From Megaustenia siamemsis (taxonomy: Eukaryota; Mollusca; Gastropoda; Stylommatophora; Ariophantidae), in the NCBI GenBank assembly GCA_032433765.1, contig JAVIAB010000073.1:67078205-67142204 (forward strand): a stretch of 64,000 nucleotides of DNA, written 5' to 3'. Below, piece by piece: positions 1-12,400 of this stretch (the first letter of the stretch is position 1; the number at the start of each line of letters is the position of its first letter). The translations under genes and the position numbers were made by a program. The notes under the pieces were generated by a model. That model made no database searches. It was not told the DNA's origin and saw only the letters and a program-made list of their open reading frames with translations.

Positions 1-386
1 AAAACAAACGAGGAAATTAGAGAAATCGCCAATCAACCACTAATATCTTCAGTAATAAAGAAAAGACGATGGTCATACGTTGGACATGTGATGAGAAGAG
101 ATAATAATCGAATAGCAAAGCAAGCCCTCATATGGGAAACAACAGGTAAAAGAAAAAGAGGAAGACCCAGGGAGACACTGAGAAGAACATTGATGAGAGA
201 GGCAAGAGCAGCAGGAATCGGCTCCCTCAATGAGATAGAACTGCTTGCACAGAACAGAGACAGATGGCGAGATTTGATAAAATATCTTTAAAAGAAAACT
301 GCTAGAACAAAAATTCATATAGGAGAAGGTGTATCTTGGTCTACGCCCTATGGGCCGGTTACGGCTTGAAAGGTCAATAGATAGTG
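1..386 (+). mobile_element. LINE-A (non-LTR retrotransposon) C-terminal ORF and 3' UTR
   Basis: An open frame runs from position 1 to a TAA at 289-291. It carries the C-terminal LINE signature [26 protein letters not shown] and [13 protein letters not shown]. The 3' UTR (292 onward) ends in the ctatgggccggttacgg / gaaaggtcaatagatag module shared with 14382-14497 and 25620-25735. The element is 5'-truncated by the window edge. The ORF is undamaged here. Confidence 0.85.
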
Positions 387-436
387 TCTAGGGACTTCGT
401 CAGAGGTACAAGCTGGTGAATGCAAAAAAAAAAAAA
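387..436 (+). repeat. SINE 3'-tail remnant with poly(A)
   Basis: The segment tagggacttcgtcagaggt...aagctggtgaatg plus (A)16 is the same 3' module that ends SINE-D (37703-38024) and SINE-F (16962-17215, minus). Here it directly follows the LINE-A 3' end without a tRNA head. Confidence 0.7.
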
Positions 437-597
437 AAATGACTCAGCAACTTCCAAAACATTCCTCTGACTAAACTATCAAATGCCTTATTGTAATCTA
501 TTGTTCTTTTCCTTGGATATTATATAGTAATTGTATGCTATCAAACTATTGTTCAGAAATTGTTTTCAGAACTTCATCAATTCTGTCTTCTACTTAG

Positions 598-787
598 ACA
601 TTCTTATCACTCAACACCCGGAGCCATCTCAGACTTTTCATGGAAGAATTTATGAAATGACACCAATAGGAGCAGCTCTGAGTCTGAGTGTCCTCCCTAG
701 AGCTGAAAATGGTCCCTTCCAGTTTTCTCAAAGCCATCAACACAGAGTAAGAAAGAGGTGGACATGGTTGAAGCTAGTGTGTGGGGG
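598..787 (+). CDS. UBE4A: UBE4A exon a (first visible), contains a frame break
   Basis: The acceptor is ctacttag before 598 and the donor is gtaagt at 788. One frame gives [19 protein letters not shown] and SLSVL, matching the family. From about 725 the homology ([18 protein letters not shown]) continues in another frame, which is also the frame whose phase joins exon b. One base appears to be missing, most simply in the TTTT run at 723-726. Confidence 0.85.
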
Positions 788-3172
788 GTAAGTGAAAGTG
801 ACTGTGACAATCATTCATGGAGCACGTAGAATCAGTTTATTGAGTATAGTCACCTTGTTTTAGGTTTAGTTACTAATGAATTTCAAATAATTCAAACAGT
901 GAAGCTTGTTGATTGTATCTTTGCCTGATCCAGTACATAATTTATCATCATAGAACAAATCACTTTACAACTCATTGGAAAGTAGCAAAAACATTAGTAA
1001 ATAGCTGCTGGTATTGTCTCAAGTCTGTTTAAATGCACATATGGATATCTGACACATATATATTCTATTTTAGACCAGTAGCTTGCATATTGACAGGATT
1101 ATTTGACATCTCATTCTTTGTATGAATATACTTTTTTGACTTCTCACTTGTGTATGAATTATAATGAGAAGTTTATAGAACTACCTAAGGTTGAATTTTC
1201 AGCAGCACATCAGACCAATAGTGCACTTGTTTTCTTTACTTCCTGTTGTTTATTTATGTAAACAAATACTGATATCAATTTTGTTAGATAAAAAGTTGAA
1301 GCTTATCCATTTTAGTATACCATTGTTCAATAATCAGATATATCCCAAACTAAATCTTCATTACTCATTGGTGGTTTACATTGTCATGAGTAGTTCATTG
1401 TTGCGTGAAATATAATTTATAGAATCAGTAACATTGTTACTGGACTTCATTGTCTTGATATATGTTTTAATTTACTGCTCTTGTTATATTCATTAAGTAA
1501 TTTTCCCAGGTTAAAACATACTTTTGTTAACTTGATTTTTAAATAAACTTATTGTCTGTTAATCTTTCTTTTGCTTAAAATAGGATTTTCTGATGTGTAT
1601 AGATATTGCAGAAGGATGTAATAAGAGTACATAAAGAGAAGTGGGAAGATGTATTAAAAGAGATAAGAGGAAATATATAGATGAACTAGCTAAAGAGGAA
1701 ATATGAATGAATTATACAACAGCACAAAGATATTAAGCGAAACATACAAATAGATCAATGCCTATATTAATAATAAGAATGGAAATCTGGTTAGTAAAAG
1801 AAGGGAACAAATTCAGAGATGGAAGGAACACTTTGAAGAACTCTTGAACAGGCCCAAATAACCCTCCAGATATACTACCAGCAAAGGAGAGTTGCACATT
1901 AAGTGTAAAAAGTCAAACAAGGAAAAAATAATAAAAAGCCTTTGAGTTATTAAAAAATGGTAAAGACCTAGGAACAGATGAAATTCCTTTAGAAGCCATC
2001 AAAGCAGATATTAAGACCTCTACCAAGATGCTACATAATCTACTAGATAAAATATGAGAGAGGGAAAAAATACCTAAAGACTGGAAAAAAGAATATATGA
2101 TCAAACTACCAAAGAAAGGAAGTTTACAGGAGGGTACAAATTATAGGGGAATTATGCTGCCATCAGAGCCAGGAAAAATATTAAGCAGAATCATCCTGGA
2201 GAGACTAAAAGAGGCCCTAGAGAAACATTTGAGAGATGAACAAGCACCAATCATATACCAGTTGACAAAGACATACAACAAAGATGATGGTGCTGGATTG
2301 GACAAACACTACGAAAGTCAAATGAGAGTATTACACAAAAGGCCCTTTTTTGGAATCCCCAGGGGAAAAGACAAAGAGGAAGACCAAAATATTCTTGGAG
2401 AAGACAGATGGAAGCAGAGATGAAGATAACGGGGAAAACATGGAATGATCTTAAAAGAATGACAAGAAACAGAAGGGCTTGGAAAGTGTCTGTTGAAGAC
2501 TTATCTCCAAAGGTGGTTTAAAGGAAGAAGAAAAAGAAGACAGTGTGACATCATGCCTTGAATAACTGATATCACAGGTGTGTTGAATTAAGGTATTATT
2601 TCCCATATTGTTAGGTATGGCACATAGAAGATAGTATGTTTCTTATTTCTGTATCAAAACTATCAACAAAGTTAGAATTATAAAACAGCATATAGTGTAC
2701 ATAAGGTGTATGTTTTTATGATCTTACAGGCAACAGAACAGCTGGTTAGTGGCATTCACAAAATCTTTGTGGATCTGATGAAAGTCACACCAGACATGAA
2801 ACATTATACACTCAGATGGTTGGGTCTGTGCATACAAGGAAATACAGGTTATCTATTATTGATTTTCACATTTAAATTGTCTAATTTTAACTTTTGAGTC
2901 ATCTTGTACATCTTATATATTTTAACTGGGAGACGTGATAGCTCAGTGGTTAGTGAACTGGACTACAAAGGATAAGAGGTAGGGTTCGATCCCAACCGAT
3001 GGCTTCAAGTTCACCCAGCCTTTAATGGGTACCGGATTTTTTTCTGGGAAAGTAAAACGGCACGGGCGTAATACCGACCACATTACCCCAAAAATCATTT
3101 GCCGAAGGTTTGTAAAATTTATGGTGACTAACACCATATCCCCTATCACTTGGTGTGATGGGTGTACTTTAC

Positions 3173-3242
<70 letters not shown>

Positions 3243-3333
3243 CTATATATATATATATTTTTATCTATATATATATATATATTTTTAACTATATATATAT
3301 ATATATTTTTATCTATATATATATATATATTTT

Positions 3334-3408
<75 letters not shown>

Positions 3409-6400
3409 TTATATATTTTAACAGCTGAAATATATTGTAACAACTGGGAAAATTGAGGGATGAAGAGATAGAGGGAAGCAAAGAGAAAAGATGCCAGACA
3501 GCTTAAGAGAATGGCTTGACAGAAAGTCAACAACAGAAATGATAAATGACTGTCGAGATCGAAAGTTGTGGAGAGACATGATCACCTACGCCAGCAGGCC
3601 CGGTACTTGATGATGATATATTTTAAATTTTTTTGTACCATTGTTTTATTTGATAGTTGTCAACTTTGATAGCATTGTTCCTTGTATTACAGATTAGCGA
3701 AAGCTGGTAATCTTTTGCAAGAAATAACAGTTTAAATTTTAATTTCTAAAAATGTATTTTAATATAAAACTGTAGTTAATAATAAATTGTTACCAAAGAA
3801 AGTTATGAGTTTTAAAAATTTTAATTAATTTTGATTTTTATTAAAAACTTTAGATTCCATCAAAAAGCTGCAAAATATTCTAAGATATTGTATGTAAGTA
3901 TGTGTAAATGCTCTAACTTGTACACTACTTGGTAAGTGCACCTTGTTAGCTACCACAACTTACAGCCCTTCAGTACACCAGCAAACAAAACCCAAACATG
4001 AAAACAATTCTGCAATATATATTTTTTTTCCAAGTCACAGAAAAATGCTTCCATTATTATGCATGAACATTGTTTTTCTATAAATGAACACATTTTTTGG
4101 TTCTTTAACTAAATTTGATGGTGCAGCTTTACATGTAACAGAAACAACAATTAACCCTTTTGAAAATAATTTTGTGTTGCAGGTCGGGCAAAACTATGGG
4201 CTAATAACCTTCCAGCAAATCTGTTTGTTAGTGATGCCTTCGCTGTGAATTTGACACATATGCTACTATTGTTCTGTAAACCATTTTCTGATCCACAATC
4301 TAATAAGCTGTTAAAGATTCAGCCTACATATGCAATTGCTACTGCCAATGGTGATAAAGAGATGCTTAGGCGATCGATTCACCTGCTGGGTAAGAGCATT
4401 TTCTTGTTCCCTGGTCTCATTCAAATATTCGCTTCTGGAAACACTTTTTTTTATTTTAAGACAAAGAAAAAAGGGAGAACGGGTGGCTGAGTAATTGGTC
4501 TTGTCATTCTCCTGTTAGGTGGATGCTGTTTAACTTCTAACAGCAGAGTCAGAAAGTGAAATTAAAACAGGTGAAGTTAAAAACTGACCTGTACACCACA
4601 AACGAGTCCCACTGAGGCATGCAGCCTTTATTCTCCATTCTTCATAGTCCATAAAGAAACTCCTTCACAACCCTGTAAATGGGATAGCTGCAACAACTAT
4701 GGACTTTTATATATATTTTAAAAATTACTTTTTTGTTACTCTGATTTTGTGTAATTGCAAAATGTTTTTTAAGCCAATCTATTTAATCTTGACAAAATCT
4801 TCCTGCTTGTTCATCACCGAGTTTTACTGGCAGCACATTAAGTACTTTCAGTATATTTTCTCCAGGAATCTAGATGAATGTGCTTGGACATCTTTTAAGT
4901 ATTTGAGTGGTCTGGGGTTTCATTATATGTTTGACTCTACTTTTCCTTGAAACTCTTCTTATTGTATTTATTTGTTGTGTCAGTATATTCTTGTTTATTA
5001 TTTCTCTTTAAAAAATTTCAACCATTTTGTGCTGCTCTTGACATCATCACTACTCTGATCATTAGTTTGTTCCCTCTTATATTTGATTCATTTTTTATGT
5101 ACCTCTAATGCCTGTGTTTAATATTTTTATATTAATATGTTTTTTTGGGTTGCAAGCATTTGAGTGGAGTGAGTCGGTCATTTTCCATTCATGTGAATGT
5201 GGATCCTTTTTATTGTAGGGTCCAAGTATTTTTATATTAGGATGGAGGCAAAATAAAAACCTACTTATATGCTATGTAGTGTCTGCGCTGGGTATATATC
5301 CTTTGTTAGCCACCCAGTTATTATGTTTTTATGATTATGAGTCTTTTTTTTTTTTATTAAATAACTTTCAGAGTTCGTGTTTCATAAAATTTGGATACAT
5401 TTTAATTTCAGGAATGCAGAAAGAAACTCGTCTTATTCCTGCAGATGAAGTGGAAAAAGAAGTAGAGGATGACACTTTCTCCTTTATTACAGAATGCTTT
5501 TTCATTACCCAAAAGGCTATACAAGTAATTATTCTAATGTCTTGCTTGAACAGATTATGAAGTAAACATTATGGTACAATCATAAATGATTTTCAACATA
5601 ATATGATTTGTCTCGGTCATCCACTTCTATATATTTTCAGTTTTCTAAATCTAAGTAAATCTAAGGCTTTTTTCTGAACAATTTGTCTCAGTAAAGTATC
5701 AATTTATATATTTCGCCAGTCCTGACCAAGATGCTGAATTATTTAGCAAGGCACAGGAGTGATCTAAGTGGTCTAGAGATGAGGTCCTTGGTTCAAATTC
5801 CCCCACAGGCAGTTTGAATTTTGTAAAATTATTTTAATCCGTTGTTACCACCCCTCTTGGATAATAGTGAAAGACAGGAGGTCCTGTGTGCACTGACACA
5901 TGTTAAAAAAATCTTTGCAGTTAAAAGTCAAAAGAGTAGCCAAAAGTGGGTGCTGTCCTGGCAAAAATTATTAAGCAAATCTACCCAAGAGTTTGTTCCA
6001 CAATAAAATATCTAAAGAGAGGATAGGCACCAGGAAGTGATGATATTCCAATTGAACTTATCCAAGCTGGAGGAGAAAGAAGTCACCAGGAAGTGATGAT
6101 ATTCCAATTCAACTTATCCAAGCTGGAGGAGAAAGAAGTCACCAGACAGTGATGATATTCCAATTGAACTCATCCAAGCTGGAGGAGAAAGAAGTCACCA
6201 GGAAGTGATGATATTCCAATTGAACTTATCCAAGCTGGAGGAGAAAGAAGTCACCAGACAGTGATATTCCTGCTGAGCTCATCCAAGCTGGAGGAGAAAG
6301 AAGTCACCAGACAGTGATATTCCTGCTGAGCTCATCCAAGCTGGAGGAGAAAGAAGTCACCAGACAGTGATATTCCAGCTGAGCTCATCCAAGCTGGAGG

Positions 6401-9400
6401 AGAAAGAAGTCACCAGACAGTGATGATATTCCTGCTGAGCTCATCCAAGCTGGAGGAGAAAGAAGTCACCAGACAGTGATGATATTCCAGCTGAGCTCAT
6501 CCAAGCTGGAGGAGAAAGAAGTCACCAGAAAGTGATATTCCTGCTGAGCTCATCCAAGCTGGAGGAGAAAGAAGTCACCAGAAAGTGATATTCCTGCTGA
6601 GCTCATCCAAGCTGGAGGAGAAAGAAGTCACCAGAAAGTGATATTCCTGCTGAGCTCATCCAAGCTGCAGGAGATAGAAGTCACCAGGAAGTGATGATAT
6701 TCCAGCTCAGCTCATCCAAGCTGGAGGAGAGAGAGAAGTCACCATGAAGAACACAAGGGGGCCTCGGTAGTCTAGTTGGGAAAACCACCCAAATGGACTA
6801 CCGATGTTCGGACAACCCATGTTCGATTCCCGCTGGAAGCAGTGTGAATTGTACTCGTGGTTGGAAAAAAAATACCCCCACGGTCGACCCAGCCGTTGGC
6901 AGAAATGGGTACCAGGGTGTTACCCTGGGAAGGTGAGGAATGTCGCCTCGCATCTGAGTTTCGATGCTTGAGGTGACACTATACAGAAATCTCAGAACAT
7001 TTCTGGATAGGTGGCCGAGCACATATGGGTGGAAACTAGCGTGCTAAGACGCCGGTTCAAGTCTCGTACTTTACCTTTACCTTTACAATAAACACAATAA
7101 AAGGCAGCATAATGTCTATTGACAAAAAAAAAAGCCAACACAAAATCATCACCAGTGAAGAATTGTAGCAAATTATGAATATCTGGGATCTGTAGTAACT
7201 AACAATGAATATTGCCAGAAACAGATCAAAAGAAGGTTGGCAATAGCAACACAAGAAATTAAATGCCACAAGAACATCACAATACTTACAAGACAGTAAA
7301 ATTAAAATTACTGAGGGCATATATCTTCCCAATAGCAACATATGGTTATAAATGCAACATTGCAAAGGACATACGACCTGATGATGAAATCTACATGTGC
7401 TGAAGATGGATTATGTCAGGCCGAAAGGTGCAGATGTCACAGCTTTGCGGTAAAACTAGCTACACAAGGTAAAAGGGGGCCTCGGTAGCCTAGTTAGGAA
7501 AACCACCCGACTGGACTACCGACGTTCGGACAACCCGTGTTCGATTCCCGCTGGGAGCAGTGTGAGTTGTACTCGTGGTTGGAAAAAAAATACCCCCGCG
7601 GTCGACCCAGCCGTTGGCAGAAATGGGTACCAGGGTATTACCCTGGGAAGGTGAGGAATGTCGCCTCGCATCTGAGTTTCGATGCTTGAGGTGACACTAT
7701 ACAGAAATCTCAGAACATTTCTGGATAGGTGGCCGAGCACATATGGGTGGAAACTAGCGTGCTAAGATGCCGGTTCAAGTCTCGTACTTTACCTTTACCT
7801 TTACAATAAACACAATAAAAGGCAGCATAATGTCTATTGACAAAAAAAAAAGCCAACACAAAATCATCACCAGTGAAGAATTGTAGCAAATTATGAATAT
7901 CTGGGATCTGTAGTAACTAACAATGAATATACTAACAATGAATATTGCCAGAAACAGATCAAAAGAAGGTTGGCAATAGCAACACAAGAAATTAAATGCC
8001 ACAAGAACATCACAATACTTACAAGACAGTAAAATTAAAATTACTGAGGGCATATATCTTCCCAATAGCAACATATGGTTATAAATGCAACATTGCAAAG
8101 GACATACGACCTGATGATGAAATCTACATGTGCTGAAGATGGATTATGTCAGGCCGAAAGGTGCAGATGTCACAGCTTTGCGGTAAAACTAGCTACACAA
8201 GGTAAAAGGGGGCCTCGGTAGCCTAGTTAGGAAAACCACCCGACTGGACTACCGACGTTCGGACAACCCGTGTTCGATTCCCGCTGGGAGCAGTGTGAGT
8301 TGTACTCGTGGTTGGAAAAAAAATACCCCCGCGGTCGACCCAGCCGTTGGCAGAAATGGGTACCAGGGTATTACCCTGGGAAGGTGAGGAATGTTGCCTC
8401 GCATCTGAGTTTCGATGCTTGAGGTGACACTATACAGAAATCTCAGAACATTTCTGGATAGGTGGCCGAGCACATATGGGTGGAAACTAGCGTGCTAAGA
8501 CGCCCGTTCAAGTCTCGTACTTTACCTTTACCTTTACAATAAACACAATAAAAGGCAGCATAATGTCTATTGACAAAAAAAAAAGCCAACACAAAATCAT
8601 CACCAGTGAAGAATTGTAGCAAATTATGAATATCTGGGATCTGTAGTAACTAACAATGAATATTGCCAGAAACAGATCAAAAGAAGGTTGGCAATAGCAA
8701 CACAAGAAATTAAATGCCACAAGAACATCACAATACTTACAAGACAGTAAAATTAAAATTACTGAGGGCATATATCTTCCCAATAGCAACATATGGTTAT
8801 AAATGCAACATTGCAAAGGACATACGACCTGATGATGAAATCTACATGTGCTGAAGATGGATTATGTCAGGCCGAAAGGTGCAGATGTCACAGCTTTGCG
8901 GTAAAACTAGCTACATAAGGTAAAAGGGGGCCTCGGTAGCCTAGTTAGGAAAACCACCCGACTGGACTACCGACGTTCGGACAACCCGTGTTCGATTCCC
9001 GCTGGGAGCAGTGTGAGTTGTACTCGTGGTTGGAAAAAAAATACCCCCGCGGTCGACCCAGCCGTTGGCAGAAATGGGTACCAGGATATTACCCTGGGAA
9101 GGTGAGGAATGTCGCCTCGCATCTGAGTTTCGATGCTTGAGGTGACACTATACAGAAATCTCAGAACATTTCTGGATAGGTGGCCGAGCACATATGGGTG
9201 GAAACTAGCGTGCTAAGACGCCGGTTCAAGTCTCGTACTTTACCTTTACCTTTACAATAAACACAATAAAAGGCAGCATAATGTCTATTGAAAAAAAAAA
9301 AAGCCAACACAAAATCATCACCAGTGAAGAATTGTAGCAAATTATGAATATCTGGGATCTGTAGTAACTAACAATGAATATTGCCAGAAACAGATCAAAG

Positions 9401-12400
9401 AAGGTTGGCAATAGCAACACAAGAAATTAAATGCCACAAGAACATCACAATACTTACAAGACAGTAAAATTAAAATTACTGAGGGCATATATCTTCCCAA
9501 TAGCAACATATGGTTATAAATGCAACATTGCAAAGGACATACGACCTGATGATGAAATCTACATGTGCTGAAGATGGATTATGTCAGGCCGAAAGGTGCA
9601 GATGTCACAGCTTTGCGGTAAAACTAGCTACACAAGGTAAAAGGGGGCCTCGGTAGCCTAGTTAGGAAAACCACCCGACTGGACTACCGACGTTCGGACA
9701 ACCCGTGTTCGATTCCCGCTGGGAGCAGTGTGAGTTGTACTCGTGGTTGGGAAAAAAATACCCCCGCGGTCGACCCAGCCGTTGGCAGAAATGGGTACCA
9801 GGGTATTACCCTGGGAAGGTGAGGAATGTCGCCTCGCATCTGAGTTTCGATGCTTGAGGTGACACTATACAGAAATCTCAGAACATTTCTGGATAGGTGG
9901 CTGAGCACATATGGGTGGAAACTAGCGTGCTAAGACGCCGGTTCAAGTCTCGTACTTTACCTTTACCTTTACAATAAACACAATAAAAGGCAGCATAATG
10001 TCTATTGACAAAAAAAAAAAGCCAACACAAAATCATCACCAGTGAAGAATTGTAGCAAATTATGAATATCTGGGATCTGTAGTAACTAACAATGAATATT
10101 GCCAGAAACAGATCAAAAGAAGGTTGGCAATAGCAACACAAGAAATTAAATGCCACAAGAACATCACAATACTTACAAGACAGTAAAATTAAAATTACTG
10201 AGGGCATATATCTTCCCAATAGCAACATATGGTTATAAATGCAACATTGCAAAGGACATACGACCTGATGATGAAATCTACATGTGCTGAAGATGGATTA
10301 TGTCAGGCCGAAAGGTGCAGATGTCACAGCTTTGCAGTAAAACTAGCTACACAAGGTAAAAGGGGGCCTCGGTAGCCTAGTTAGGAAAACCACCCGACTG
10401 GACTACCGACGTTCGGACAACCCGTGTTCGATTCCCGCTGGGAGCAGTGTGAGTTGTACTCGTGGTTGGAAAAAAAATACCCCCGCGGTCGACCCAGCCG
10501 TTGGCAGAAATGGGTACCAGGATATTACCCTGGGAAGGTGAGGAATGTCGCCTCGCATCTGAGTTTCGATGCTTGAGGTGACACTATACAGAAATCTCAG
10601 AACATTTCTGGATAGGTGGCCGAACACATATGGGTGTAAATTCGCGTGCTAAGACACCGGTTCAAGTCTAGTACTTTACCTTACCTTACCTAGCTACGCA
10701 CACGTTCACTTAATAGGTGTATGCTATGAAGAAGAAGATTTAGCAAGTGGAAACACCAAAAGCATAAATATGTGTGTACTTTAAATTATTTTGTTTAGCT
10801 TTATTCTTTATGGTTGACTTGAATTAACTATGTCTATTTTACTTGTTTTTGTGTCTCTTCCTGATAGTCAGTTTCATACTGTACCACTCTTTTTACAAAT
10901 TTATTTCAGAATTTGTTCTTTCTGCTGCTGCTGTGTATTCATTACTGTTCATGTGGGTGCCATTTTTATTTCTGTTTTGATCAATCTCTTTTCCATATTT
11001 TATTAACAGCATTTAGAGCTTTGTACTATTTTGACATTTATTTATTTTTACTTTTACGACTTTACATTTATTTTATTCTGTTAGTTGTAATTTATTTGCA
11101 TGTTGTTATATATGGTATTTATGCACATCTATGTGCAGTGTTATTAAGGTCTAGTGGTGATTATATCATCTTGGATGTCATTTATGGTAGGCTCAGAGCT
11201 GCTTAAAATATTTTTGAAAATAAAAAAATAGTGGTACTTAATTTGACAAAATTATTTATTTTGGTTTTTTATCAATCTGTCAATATATTTTTGTATTAAA
11301 GGTATTTTTGCAACCAGTAATAGGCCGTCTGCTGTCTGTGAACCGAGACCTCCATCAGATACAGCGATTGTACAATGAAGTTATTCAACAGGCACAAGGA
11401 AATGAGGAGCCTGTTCTCAACATCAAGGCCAGAATGGAAAAAGGTTGAGTATCTCATACTTACATTTAGTATACATGGTGCAGTTAAAAATATTACAACT
11501 GAAATTTTTTTTTTTTTAATGGTGTTTCTTAGCAGCTATACAAATTAGCAACTAAATAGGACAATTCCAATATATCAAACAAGGAGTCAGACAAGGCTGT
11601 GTTCTGTCGCCGGATTTGTTTTCGCTTTCATCATCATCAAGTACCAGGCCTGCTGGCGTAGGTGATCATGTCTCTCCACAACTTTCAATCTCGACAGTTA
11701 TTTATCATTTCTGTTGTTGACTTTCTGCCAAGCCATTCTCTTAAGCTGTCTGGTATTTTTTCTCTTTACTTCCCTCTATCTCTTTGTCCCTCAATTTTCC
11801 CAGTTACAATATATTCTAGCTGTTCTCTTCTCATTACATGGCCAAAAAATGATGATTGTTTCTTCCTAATATTGGAAATTAGCTCTCTTTTTGTTTTGAC
11901 CTCTTTTAGAACATTTTCAATACTCTTCTTAGCTGTCCATGGTATTCTCAACATTCTTCTGTAAAATCACATTTCTACAAACTCCAGTGATTTTTTTGTC
12001 TGTTGTCCTATTGTCCATGATTCACATCACATAAAGTTTTCCCTTTACAGTGAACATATTATGAGATCAATAGTAGACAAAAAAGGAATTGAAGTCAGTG
12101 GTCACAACATAAATAATTTGCGATATGCTGATGACACAGTCTTAATAGCAGAGACAGAGAATGAACTACTACAAGAAATGATAAACATAATAGTAAAAGA
12201 AAGCAACAAAAAAAGGTCTCAGTCTGAATAGTAAGAAAACAAAAGTAATGGTCATATCAAAGAAACAATCATCACCATCGTAAAAAAAAAAAAGTAAAGT
12301 ACCCCCGTCACGTCAAGTGGCGTATAGGAAAATATGGTGTTAGTGACCCTATATTTTACAGATTTTCAGCACATGATTTTTGGGGTAATGTGGTCGGTAT

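Noticed and set aside
723..728. Programmed -1 frameshift in UBE4A
   Set aside because: The sequence is not a canonical X XXY YYZ slippery site, and no such frameshift is known for the UBE4 family. A one-base error or mutation is simpler.
2928..3010. Possible tRNA gene (good A and B boxes)
   Set aside because: The sequence continues into a shared SINE body and recurs at several sites. No complete acceptor stem or anticodon arm is evident. The same applies to other tRNA-like heads.
3155..3481. YIYI-type frames
   Set aside because: Translation of an AT microsatellite.
6025..6743. Regular repeats that might suggest a CRISPR array
   Set aside because: There are no unique spacers, the DNA is eukaryotic, and the repeat unit encodes an RT motif. 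The same reasoning applies to the arrays at 21397, 26551 and 30030.
6798..10627. Repeated 74-aa and 102-aa minus-strand frames, which could look like a gene family
   Set aside because: They lie antisense in SINE-B and in LINE debris inside the 718-bp array, and are kept identical by recent amplification.
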